Shown piece after piece: positions 7,744 to 15,287 of a stretch of DNA of 64,000 bases. The stretch comes from BQWY01 sp046351095 (GTDB taxonomy: Bacteria; Nitrospirota; Nitrospiria; Nitrospirales; Nitrospiraceae): NCBI GenBank assembly GCA_046351095.1, contig JAXLZC010000001.1, forward strand, positions 1,116,001 through 1,180,000, given 5' to 3'. The translations under genes were made by a program, and so were the position numbers. Every line of letters starts with the position of its first letter. The stretch's first letter is position 1. Under the pieces are notes generated by a model. That model ran no database searches and was not told the DNA's origin. It saw only the letters and a program-made list of their open reading frames with translations.

Positions 7744-8214
7744 TCACCCCCTTTCTTCGTGAAGTAGTCCTTCCCGTTCCATTCTCATGACAAGCGCAAC
7801 AAGATCGTCATGAGCCTGATCACGCCCGACCTCGAACCGTTCACAAATCACATCCAGCACGGCATGAAGCGTACGTGTGCCGTCCAACAGGTCCCAAATG
7901 ACGGTCCCCATCCCATTGAGTGTGTAGTAGTGGCCGTTGTTCAGGTTCAATAAAACAGCCTCATCATCGAGCACCGTAAACTGCGTATCTTCGGTGGCAT
8001 GCATCACTCGCCCCAAAAACTCCTGTGGATGCCAACGCCGCGACATGGACATATACCCGGCATCGTTCAGCACCTGCCGGGCTACTTGCGACACTTCTTT
8101 CGCGGAGGCTCCGCTCCCGATCGACTGGTGGGCGCCATCGGCGTGTGTCCCCACATGAGGTCTCAGATCCGGCTCAATGAACGGTCGACGCGAGACAAGA
8201 GTGGGCTCGGCCAT
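7744..8214 (-). CDS. PqqD-like RiPP recognition protein (lasso B1 type) with N-terminal extension
   Basis: 156 residues. The start at 8214 is chosen for AAGGAGG eight bases upstream, giving a 41-bp overlap with the upstream ATP-grasp gene; longer in-frame starts exist at 8235 and 8262. Residues about 74-150 (FTVLDDEAVLLNLNNGHYYTLN, GTVIWDLLDGT, VCERFEVGRDQAHDDL-like) are a PqqD/RRE domain, which binds leader peptides in lasso, PQQ and related pathways. Residues 1-70 are an unusual extension that starts AEPTLVSRR, similar to the AEPMLVKRE of the precursor leaders. Function inferred: delivers precursors to the protease and ligases. Confidence 0.85.
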   Translation of the reverse strand: MAEPTLVSRRPFIEPDLRPHVGTHADGAHQSIGSGASAKEVSQVARQVLNDAGYMSMSRRWHPQEFLGRVMHATEDTQFTVLDDEAVLLNLNNGHYYTLNGMGTVIWDLLDGTRTLHAVLDVICERFEVGRDQAHDDLVALVMRMEREGLLHEERG

Positions 8215-9160
8215 GATGCGATCCTCCTTCTTCATGTTGATGACGTTCCTGCACTTCTCCACGTGCGAGCAGCGAGGCGACAGCAGCTCCGATGCGTTGG
8301 CCCGTAATATCCTCGAACCAGAGATAGGCGGGACTTGGATTTACTTCGAAACAATAGTAGCTACCCTCGCTGGTCCTCCGCAGATCCACACCGGACAGCA
8401 CGAGCCCAAGGGCGCGCGTGAGGGAGCGGCACTGCGCAGCAATCTCTAAGGGCAATTCGATCGGACGCATCTGCCGGTCTGCGCCGTCACGCTCTGCATA
8501 GCGATAGTCGGGTACCGTCGAACGAATCTCCGTCGCAAACACCCGCTCGCCGACCACATGTACGCGAATATCCACGCCATCGACTCGCTGCTGCAGCTGC
8601 ACCGGACAATGACGAATCACTTCAAGCCGTCCAAGATCGCTGTGCTGAAGTGGCTTGACGATCGATCGTTCCGAACTCAGCGACTTATAGATCACGTCAT
8701 GCCGCTGTTCCTCCCAAAAACTCAGCGCCGCATTCGCATCCGTAGTCACAAGCGTTTGCGGGACATGGAATCCATGTCGATGAATCAATTCCAGCTGATA
8801 GGGCTTCGACGCATTTGTGCAGACGGCAAGGCGTCGATTCATCACCAGTCCGTGGAAGGCGTCCGTCATCGCCCATAAACTCTCAGCTCGTGCTCGGGAG
8901 TAGTTGGACGCCGGCAACGTGGCCTGCTCACTCGACCATCCAATTTCCCGAATAAACATCGACTGAATGTCCTGCGCCGCCACGACACGTTCACCGATTT
9001 GGACCGTCCCGGACAGCACGCCGTTCTGTGTCTTCCATTCAAGGTCCAATAGACCTTCACGCCCCGGATCGACAATGGCAAATGGCGCCTCCAAGTCGAT
9101 GAGGTGCAAGCTCAAGCTGGCGATGATGGGATCCACCACGCGGCCGAAGAGCAGAATCAT
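8174..9160 (-). CDS. ATP-grasp peptide ligase, catalytically intact (RiPP cluster)
   Basis: 328 residues from ATG 9160, which overlaps the stop of the preceding ATP-grasp gene as ATGA. RimK/MvdD-like fold: N-terminal Rossmann-like part (MILLFGRVVDP), SKPYQLELIHRHGFHVPQT around residue 118, VIYKSLSS with the ATP-binding lysine near 159, VDGVDIRVHVVG near 193-204, and the Mg-binding block GVDL (Asp259) followed by FEVNPSP (271-277, the E-x-N motif). All nucleotide and metal ligands are present. In graspetides such enzymes join Asp/Glu side chains to Ser/Thr/Lys; here the target is presumably one of the three Lys/Glu/Asp-rich precursor cores. Confidence 0.82.
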   Translation of the reverse strand: MILLFGRVVDPIIASLSLHLIDLEAPFAIVDPGREGLLDLEWKTQNGVLSGTVQIGERVVAAQDIQSMFIREIGWSSEQATLPASNYSRARAESLWAMTDAFHGLVMNRRLAVCTNASKPYQLELIHRHGFHVPQTLVTTDANAALSFWEEQRHDVIYKSLSSERSIVKPLQHSDLGRLEVIRHCPVQLQQRVDGVDIRVHVVGERVFATEIRSTVPDYRYAERDGADRQMRPIELPLEIAAQCRSLTRALGLVLSGVDLRRTSEGSYYCFEVNPSPAYLWFEDITGQRIGAAVASLLARGEVQERHQHEEGGSHHGRAHSCLASTVH

Positions 9161-10122
9161 GCGTACCTCACCTGTTGCGTTACCTGTCCAACGGGCACTC
9201 CACACAACGATGCGAGCGATCGGACGATGGACTCGCGGAGGACGTCGCTACACTGGTCATAGAGTGGCGAATCCGACACGCCCATGCAGTAGATCTGCTC
9301 GTCGCGCCCCTGGACGAGTTCAAACTCGGCAAACAGCACCCCGAGTGCTCTGGTCACCTGGCGACATTGTTGCGCGACATGCGGGAAGACGGTGACCGCA
9401 TCTAGGACTCGTTCACGCAGCACAGCGTTTTGCACAGCCGTACGCCAACGCCCTCCGATGACAGTCTGCCCGACGACGAACACATGTAGACGCTGCCCCT
9501 CCGGCACCGGCTGCATCACAACTGGCTCGCCCGGTCCTAACGCCTGCAAGACATTCACCCCTTCCACTCCGTGCACGTAGAGCGGTCGTCCGGACGGGGA
9601 CAGCGCGTGAAGCCGGACATGTCGATTCCAGCGGTCATATTGTTCAAGTACACGTTCTTTCTGGGTCAGCACCACTTGGTCACAATGCGCAAAACCGGCT
9701 TGGGTTAGCGCCGAGCGCAGGATGGGATGGGAGACCCGCATCGTGGCGGATCGACCAGGAGCAGGAGGATTCACGATCGGACAGGACTGCGCGTTGAGCC
9801 ATCCATAGAGCGCCGCGCTCCACTCGTACTCCGCGTAGTGGCGGTCTTCGGGAGCAAACGAGTCGGCAGCCAACGTCACATTGCCGATAGGGGTCCGAAC
9901 AAAGACTCCGGCCAATTCATCCCAGACCGTTCCCTGCTTGATCATCGATACGAGAGAGTCCGTATGCGTCGGAAGAGATCCCACGCGATAGGTCATTTCG
10001 AGGGCATCAGGAAAGGCCTGGGGTTCGATCCGAAGCACCCTGCGCTGGCGGCGGAGTAGCTCTCGCTCCACATGCAGGGCCCATTTGTCCTGGGAGTCAG
10101 AGAGAATGAGGGTAACGCCCAC
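9157..10122 (-). CDS. ATP-grasp-like protein with degenerate active site (RiPP cluster)
   Basis: 321 residues, GTG start at 10122 with AAGGAGG six bases upstream. It shares the plan of the next gene (PIVNPPAPG, then HPILRSALTQAGFAHCDQVVLT, RLHVFVVG, a final ALGVLFAEFEL...SDSPLYDQ) but the key residues are lost: SGRPLYVHG replaces VIYKSLSS, so the ATP lysine is gone, and MGVSDSP replaces FEVNPSP, so the E-x-N metal ligands are gone. It is therefore probably a non-catalytic partner that heterodimerises with the intact ligase, or a peptide-binding pseudoenzyme. First gene after a 263-bp intergenic region, so probably the start of a transcription unit. Confidence 0.75.
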   Translation of the reverse strand: MGVTLILSDSQDKWALHVERELLRRQRRVLRIEPQAFPDALEMTYRVGSLPTHTDSLVSMIKQGTVWDELAGVFVRTPIGNVTLAADSFAPEDRHYAEYEWSAALYGWLNAQSCPIVNPPAPGRSATMRVSHPILRSALTQAGFAHCDQVVLTQKERVLEQYDRWNRHVRLHALSPSGRPLYVHGVEGVNVLQALGPGEPVVMQPVPEGQRLHVFVVGQTVIGGRWRTAVQNAVLRERVLDAVTVFPHVAQQCRQVTRALGVLFAEFELVQGRDEQIYCMGVSDSPLYDQCSDVLRESIVRSLASLCGVPVGQVTQQVRYA

Positions 10123-10385
10123 AACAGCCCTCCTTACTGAAATCCACTAGGGTCGAGAAGTGCCCCCGACGACAAGGCCAGTAGTACTGGAGTCCCAGAG
10201 AGACGCCAACCACACCCCGGAGGGGACTGAGGCGCTCATTGGAGGGGGAATGGGTGTTTTAGAAGCGATTTTTAGGGGAAATCCTATGGATTCCCCAGAA
10301 AACGGAGGCAGGAATAGCCGGCTATACCAGGAGGAGTTCAACGAAAAAGGAGCGTACAGGCGTGAAATAACCTAGGAACTGGCAA
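10123..10385. other. Intergenic region inside the RiPP locus
   Basis: 263 bp between the GMC oxidoreductase stop and the first ATP-grasp gene. It contains an imperfect inverted repeat around 10274-10297 (GGGGAAATCC, then GGATTCCCC) and the AAGGAGG of the downstream gene at the edge. I cannot identify a convincing -35/-10 pair. A 64-codon frame at 10147-10341 has no ribosome binding site and no leader motif and is not annotated. Most likely holds the promoter of the ligase-PqqD-precursor unit. Confidence 0.5.
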
Positions 10386-12068
10386 CTAGGCGTGGAAGGC
10401 CCGCTTAGCCTGGGTAACACAATGCTCGGCAGCTCGCAGCGCAAGGGCTTGGATCGTGAGGGAAGGACTGTCGCCACCACCCTGGGTAACGAAACAACTG
10501 CTATCCGCAACATACAGATTGGGCACATCGTGCGTTTGACCGTAGGCATTCGCCACGGAACTCTTCTGATCGACACCAATTCGGCAGGTACCACCCATGT
10601 GCGTAATCGAACTGATGTCGTAGGCGCTCTCGTCGCCGACGATACGCTCCGCACCGGCCGCCTCCGCAACAGCTCGACAACGCGCTCGCATGAACGTCAG
10701 CATTTCCAAATCGTTCGTCCGCAATCGTGTCGTGATCCTGGCGACCGGCAGACCATAAAAATCCTTTGTCTCGGGATCCAGGTCTATCCGATTGTCGATG
10801 TGCGGAAGCTGCTCCCCGTTTGCGAAGATCGTGACGGCATGCCCAAAGTAGTTGCGCATGAATTGTTTGTGCGTGTCTCCCCAGCCCTTTGCCATCGATA
10901 CCGCATAGGTTGCCGGCCCAAGCAACGAAGACGCCGACACACCGAGCACCACCCCGCCGGCAAAAGGTCGTCCGGATTTCGACGCGTTGTCGTCCCACGC
11001 CCGACTATCGATTTGGAGCCCCTGATACGAATGGAGCGGCTCTCGAAACAGTGCAGTGGTTGTGTGATACAGCGTCTCCATGAAGTAACGACCGACAAGA
11101 CCGCTTCGATTGGCAAGCCCTTCGGGAAAGGCCTGGGAGGCGGAATTCAAGAGGAGTCGCGGCGACTCCAAGGCGCCCGCCGCAACCACAACAGCGCCAG
11201 CATCGACACGATGCTCCCGCTTCTCCGCATCAAAGTACAGCAGCCCATCGGCGAAACCTCGACTGTCCGTCGTCACTCGCGACACGACACAATTTGCGCG
11301 AACGGTCACACGGCCGGTCGCTTCGGCTTTCGGAATGATTGCCACATCGGCGCTGCTTTTCGCACGTGTCATACAACCGCGAGAGCACCCATTGCAGTAG
11401 ACACATCCCATCCGGTCATCGTACGGACGCGAGAGAATGGCGAGCGAGTTCGGGTGTAGATGGAGCCCAAGCCGATCGAATCCGCGCTTCACGACCTGAC
11501 TGGCGCAGCTCAACGCATGGGGTGGATTTGGAAAGGGACCACGAGGAGCCTTGAACGGATTCCGATGATCGCCAGCGACGCCAAGGAGATGCTCCATCTC
11601 CTCGTAGTATGGCGCCAATTCATCGTAGGTCAGTGGCCAATCTTCGGCATATCCCAAAAGACGGCGAGATTGAAATCCATGCGGCGAAAACCGATGGGCC
11701 TCCCCCTGATAGTGCAGCGTCGTCCCGCCGACCCCCTTCACGCGATGAATGCGTGGAGCCACACGCTTGCCGGAGGTGATCAACACACCGTCGACTTCCG
11801 ACCAAGACCGTAGGTGTTCATATTGAGGATCCAGCGGCTCCGCGGGACCAGTGCTGTAACGCGCTTTTGCGCGATTGCTCCCCGTCGGCTCGAATACGAC
11901 CGGACGCAGTTCCCAATCCGGCCGATGCATGTCGTACTGCGAGGGATCGAAGCGAGGGCCTGCTTCGAGGACGAGCACCTTTAGGCCCGCACGCCCCAAG
12001 GCATAGGCCATCACGGAACCGGCGGCGCCGGACCCGACCACACACACATCCACCCGCTCATCCGCCAT
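10386..12068 (-). CDS. GMC-family FAD oxidoreductase with four-cysteine hinge motif
   Basis: 560 residues. N-terminal dinucleotide motif VVGSGAAGSVMAYALGRAG (residues 10-28), GMC signature KGVGGTTLHYQGEAHR near 111-126, and C-terminal THMGGTCRIG with NLYVADSSCF and SPSLTIQALALR. Residues 222-232 read CVYCNGCSRGC, spacing C-x2-C-x2-C-x3-C, like the Fe-S hinge of membrane FAD-glucose dehydrogenase catalytic subunits. The usual Asn before Pro in the last motif is replaced (GDSPSL), which may affect the catalytic pair. It starts three bases after the stop of a subunit-3-type gene, so the two form a complex. Substrate unknown. Confidence 0.85.
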   Translation of the reverse strand: MADERVDVCVVGSGAAGSVMAYALGRAGLKVLVLEAGPRFDPSQYDMHRPDWELRPVVFEPTGSNRAKARYSTGPAEPLDPQYEHLRSWSEVDGVLITSGKRVAPRIHRVKGVGGTTLHYQGEAHRFSPHGFQSRRLLGYAEDWPLTYDELAPYYEEMEHLLGVAGDHRNPFKAPRGPFPNPPHALSCASQVVKRGFDRLGLHLHPNSLAILSRPYDDRMGCVYCNGCSRGCMTRAKSSADVAIIPKAEATGRVTVRANCVVSRVTTDSRGFADGLLYFDAEKREHRVDAGAVVVAAGALESPRLLLNSASQAFPEGLANRSGLVGRYFMETLYHTTTALFREPLHSYQGLQIDSRAWDDNASKSGRPFAGGVVLGVSASSLLGPATYAVSMAKGWGDTHKQFMRNYFGHAVTIFANGEQLPHIDNRIDLDPETKDFYGLPVARITTRLRTNDLEMLTFMRARCRAVAEAAGAERIVGDESAYDISSITHMGGTCRIGVDQKSSVANAYGQTHDVPNLYVADSSCFVTQGGGDSPSLTIQALALRAAEHCVTQAKRAFHA

Positions 12069-12071
12069 GGG

Positions 12072-12677
12072 TCATTCGCACCGCGCGTAATTCGGATATC
12101 CGGTGAATTGCGGAGGCCCTTGGTAGCCGGCCACGCGCCACCCTTCGCGTCGACTGTAAAAGGCGGCCAACGTATCGAGCCGCACTGCATCGAAGAATCG
12201 CACGCTGCTGCCGCGCTCGCCGAACCGCCACCATTCTTTGAGTTGTTCGATCCGACTCAAGGTGCCTCGTTCGGCTGCTGTTAGGATTTCGATACGGCTG
12301 TCACGAGGTAGCAACAGAAAGCTCTCTTGCCCACTGCGCGTAGACGCAAGCCAATCCAACCACGCCAGCCCCTGTCGATAGAGCGCGAGTTGTGCCGCGT
12401 CCGCGGCAATCTGCGCATCGAGTGAGGTGACGATCCCGGCTTCACGCGCACCGGCTTCCTGATCGGTGGGGATCAGCAGCGCAGTCACTTCTTCGAGGAC
12501 GGTCGCTTCATAGGGCGACAGCGCACGAAAAGGTCCCGCCAGGATTCGGTCGGGAGGAAGCGCCGCCGGAATGTCAGCGGCTGAGCGAGCCAGTAGATCG
12601 GTCGGTGGAGAGACACCAAGGCACAGCGCGCCGAAGACCGTCCAGACTCCGAATCGTCGTCGAGTAATGTCGGGCAC
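12072..12677 (-). CDS. Gluconate 2-dehydrogenase subunit 3-like Tat-exported small subunit
   Basis: 201 residues, GTG start. The N-terminus ITRRRFGVWTVFGALCLGVS is a Tat signal (R-R-x-F). The rest (LSPYEATVLEEVTALLIPTDQEAGAREAGI...) matches the gamma subunit family of FAD-dependent gluconate/glucose dehydrogenases. In that family this subunit carries the catalytic GMC subunit across the membrane as a hitch-hiker, so the GMC partner encoded next door, which has no signal peptide, is predicted to be periplasmic. Confidence 0.82.
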   Translation of the reverse strand: MPDITRRRFGVWTVFGALCLGVSPPTDLLARSAADIPAALPPDRILAGPFRALSPYEATVLEEVTALLIPTDQEAGAREAGIVTSLDAQIAADAAQLALYRQGLAWLDWLASTRSGQESFLLLPRDSRIEILTAAERGTLSRIEQLKEWWRFGERGSSVRFFDAVRLDTLAAFYSRREGWRVAGYQGPPQFTGYPNYARCE

Positions 12678-12695
12678 AGAGAAGTCTCGCCTCTG

Positions 12696-13175
12696 TTAGG
12701 AATGCACGGCGCGGCGCTGTGGTTGCTCGGCGCGCGCCTCGATGTTTGTGCTATCGACGCGTTTTTGCGGTGGATACGAATAGGTAACGGCAAACCCTTC
12801 CCAGTGGCGGGTCGCTTCGAGAAACGCCTTCCCATTGAGCGCCAACCAGGCATGGCCGTCGAGTGCCTGCCCGTTTTTTTGAATTCCACAATACAAGGTG
12901 ACAGGAAACCCCAAGCGTCGGGCAAGTCGATACAAGGTCAACGAGCGGGGGAAACAATTGCCCTTCGCAGGCGCAGGGAAATAGGACAACCACCGATCCG
13001 TGTAATAGGCTAGGTCGTCGAGCGTCTCGCGCTCGGGGTGGGCCAATGCCTGCGCAGACGGCTCGATATGGAGCCACCCCATTACACGCGGCAACGGCGC
13101 CATGCGCGAAAGGAGTCGCACCAGGCAGAGGGCGATCCCGGCCTCTCCAACCAGCCGAACTTTGCGGAAGGTCAC
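12696..13175 (-). CDS. Lasso-type B2 leader peptidase (transglutaminase-like)
   Basis: 159 residues, GTG start at 13175 with GGAGG nine bases upstream. The region GNCFPRSLTLYRLARRLG (Cys74) followed by GHAWLALNGKAF (His108) is the Transglut_core3 / lasso B2 signature: a cysteine-histidine protease that removes the leader together with a PqqD-like B1 protein. A third catalytic acidic residue, normally a few residues after His in this family, is Asn here (LNG), so the triad may be incomplete or use another residue. Upstream of the GMC pair with an 18-bp gap; separated from PqqD by four genes, which is unusual since B1 and B2 normally adjoin. Confidence 0.82.
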   Translation of the reverse strand: MTFRKVRLVGEAGIALCLVRLLSRMAPLPRVMGWLHIEPSAQALAHPERETLDDLAYYTDRWLSYFPAPAKGNCFPRSLTLYRLARRLGFPVTLYCGIQKNGQALDGHAWLALNGKAFLEATRHWEGFAVTYSYPPQKRVDSTNIEARAEQPQRRAVHS

Positions 13176-13183
13176 GAACCTTG

Positions 13184-13212
13184 CCTCCTGACAGCACTCG
13201 CAGCCTGTCAGG
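13184..13212 (-). promoter_or_regulatory. Hairpin abutting the B2 ribosome binding site
   Basis: Perfect 8-bp inverted repeat CCTGACAG/CTGTCAGG with a ten-base loop at 13187-13212. The 3' arm runs into the GGAGG (13184-13188 on the minus strand) of the B2 gene, so folding would partly hide the Shine-Dalgarno sequence. The context suggests translational control; no ligand is implied. Confidence 0.4.
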
Positions 13213-13339
13213 CTCCACTTTGGAGTGGGTTTGCGTTTCGGTCAAGCGAACGGCAAGTCTCTGCACGAAGTGCGACAGGGCACGATCTTGCACAAAGCAG
13301 CTGAACGAGAGGAAGGAGGAACCGCAGCAACCGGCGCGA

Positions 13340-13822
13340 CTACGGCTTAGTGGAATCCATCAACTTGCCGGACGTTTCAAACGGCAACCGGGCACGCATG
13401 CCGTCGCCGACATGCACATTACCCTTCACGGCGTAGTTAAAATCCTGCGTCTTGGTTAAAGCACCAAGCTGTCGGATGACATCCATGATGCCGGTGCTTG
13501 CGGTCACAGACATGGTGGCTTCCCCTAAGCGCGGGACCGTCACCGTCTGGTTACTCAAACCGCGAGCGAGACGCGTCCCGTTGACGTCGAGAAAAAAGTC
13601 CATCCCGTTGATGACAAGATCCTGATCGTTGGGATTTCGAACCCGAAGGTCGATCTGGAGGCGCTGTTCGAGCATGCCGCCTGCTTCCTTGGCCTGCGAG
13701 ACCTCAATGAGATACACCTCGGGAGCTTCACGCGGCACACCGACACCGGCACAGCCGGCAAGCGCACCGACCAGGACGAGGACACACAGGCGTCCCGCAA
13801 AACGGCGTATCGATATCGGCAT
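13340..13822 (-). CDS. LEA14-like (WHy domain) lipoprotein
   Basis: 160 residues from ATG 13822 (AAGGTGAG upstream). Residues 1-28 are a lipoprotein signal ending LVGALAGC-AG. The mature part has the water-stress/hypersensitive-response domain pattern: LRVRNPNDQDLVINGMDFFL, then LARGLSNQTVTVPRLGEATM, typical of LEA type 2 proteins. Likely an outer-membrane or periplasmic lipoprotein. It follows purF by 31 bp and is probably the last gene of the rib/pur operon. Confidence 0.75.
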   Translation of the reverse strand: MPISIRRFAGRLCVLVLVGALAGCAGVGVPREAPEVYLIEVSQAKEAGGMLEQRLQIDLRVRNPNDQDLVINGMDFFLDVNGTRLARGLSNQTVTVPRLGEATMSVTASTGIMDVIRQLGALTKTQDFNYAVKGNVHVGDGMRARLPFETSGKLMDSTKP

Positions 13823-13853
13823 ACTCACATCACTCACCTTCACAGGTTTGCTC

Positions 13854-15287
13854 TCAGTGATGGGCCTCGAACAGCCCCAACTGCAGTTCTTCCGCCTTCG
13901 TAAACGGAATGGGATACCGTTCCGTAAAACAGGCGTTACAGTAGGAGCGGGGCTCACCTGGCGCCGCGTTCAGCATCCCCTCGATACTCAGATAGGCCAA
14001 CGTATCGGCGGTGATGTACTTACGTATTTCTTCCACGGTATGGCTGGCGCCGATCAGTTCTTTCTTCGTCGGCGTATCGATCCCATAAAAACACGGCGCC
14101 AAAATCGGCGGTGAGCTCAGCCGGAGATGCACTTCACGCGCGCCGGCCGCCCGGATCATCTTCACGATTTTTCGGCTCGTGGTCCCGCGCACAATCGAGT
14201 CGTCGACCACCACCACCCGCTTGCCTTCGACGACACCGGCGATCGCATTCAGCTTCACCTTCACGCCGAAGTGCCGAATCGATTGTTCGGGCTCGATAAA
14301 CGTTCGGCCGACGTAGTGATTGCGCATCAAGCCGCCTTCGAACGGGATGCCGGCGCCTTCCGAATATCCCAGCGCGGCAGGCACACCGGAGTCCGGAACC
14401 GGAATCACAATATCGGCGGGCACCCCGGACTCGCGCGCAAGTTGTCGCCCCAGCGCCTTCCGCACCTGATACACAGATTGACCGCCGCCGAAGATATTGC
14501 TGTCTGGCCTCGCGAAATACACGTACTCAAAGACGCACTTGGCAGACGCGGCAGGCGCGAAGGGTCGATAGCTCGTGATCTTGGTTTCGTTGATCACGAC
14601 CAATTCACCCGGCTCGATCTCTCGGACGTATTCGGCGTCGAGCAAATCGAAGGCGCAGCTCTCCGACGCCACAACCCAGCTGTCCCGCAATTGCCCAAGG
14701 CAGAGGGGGCGGAACCCATGGGGATCACGCGCTGCGATGAGCCCCTCGTCGGTCATAAGAATCACCGAGAAGGCCCCGCGCACTTGGCTCAAGGCATCCA
14801 CCACACGCGCCAACAGCGAATCCGCTCGCGAATGGGCGATGAGGTGAATGATGACTTCCGTGTCGGATGTCGATTGAAAGATGGCGCCCCAGGCTTCCAA
14901 CTCGTTGCGCAACATAGACGCATTGATGAGGTTGCCGTTGTGCGCCAACGCCAAGTTGCCCAACGCAAAATTCACGGTGAGCGGCTGAATATTTTTCAGG
15001 TCGCTGCCGCCCGCGGTGGAGTACCGATTGTGGCCGATGGCCATCGTCCCCGGCAGGCCCGCTAAGACGGATTTCGAATAGATGTCGGCGACGAGCCCCT
15101 TGGCTTTCTGCGAATAAAAATGCGAGCCGTCCGACGACACAATCCCCGAGGCCTCTTGCCCACGATGCTGCAGGGCATACAAACCAAGATACGTGAGGTT
15201 GGCCGCCTCAGGGTGATTCACGACGCCGAACACCGCACATTCGTCATGAAACTTATCCGACGTAACCATGGGTAGGGATCGTGTCAT
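13854..15287 (-). CDS. purF: Amidophosphoribosyltransferase
   Basis: 477 residues. First committed step of purine synthesis (PRPP + glutamine to phosphoribosylamine). The start at 15287 is chosen because it overlaps the purL stop as ATGA. A short propeptide precedes the catalytic Cys17 (HDECAVFGVV), followed by ALQHRGQEASGI. The C-terminal phosphoribosyltransferase half contains VVVVDDSIVRGTTSRKI (PRPP loop). The C-terminal cysteines (SYCNACFTERYP) suggest the Fe-S type with propeptide. Full length. Confidence 0.95.
   Translation of the reverse strand: MTRSLPMVTSDKFHDECAVFGVVNHPEAANLTYLGLYALQHRGQEASGIVSSDGSHFYSQKAKGLVADIYSKSVLAGLPGTMAIGHNRYSTAGGSDLKNIQPLTVNFALGNLALAHNGNLINASMLRNELEAWGAIFQSTSDTEVIIHLIAHSRADSLLARVVDALSQVRGAFSVILMTDEGLIAARDPHGFRPLCLGQLRDSWVVASESCAFDLLDAEYVREIEPGELVVINETKITSYRPFAPAASAKCVFEYVYFARPDSNIFGGGQSVYQVRKALGRQLARESGVPADIVIPVPDSGVPAALGYSEGAGIPFEGGLMRNHYVGRTFIEPEQSIRHFGVKVKLNAIAGVVEGKRVVVVDDSIVRGTTSRKIVKMIRAAGAREVHLRLSSPPILAPCFYGIDTPTKKELIGASHTVEEIRKYITADTLAYLSIEGMLNAAPGEPRSYCNACFTERYPIPFTKAEELQLGLFEAHH

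Noticed and set aside
10147..10341. 64-codon frame between the GMC and ATP-grasp genes, considered as a fourth precursor
   Set aside because: No ribosome binding site, TTG start, and none of the leader landmarks of the three true precursors.
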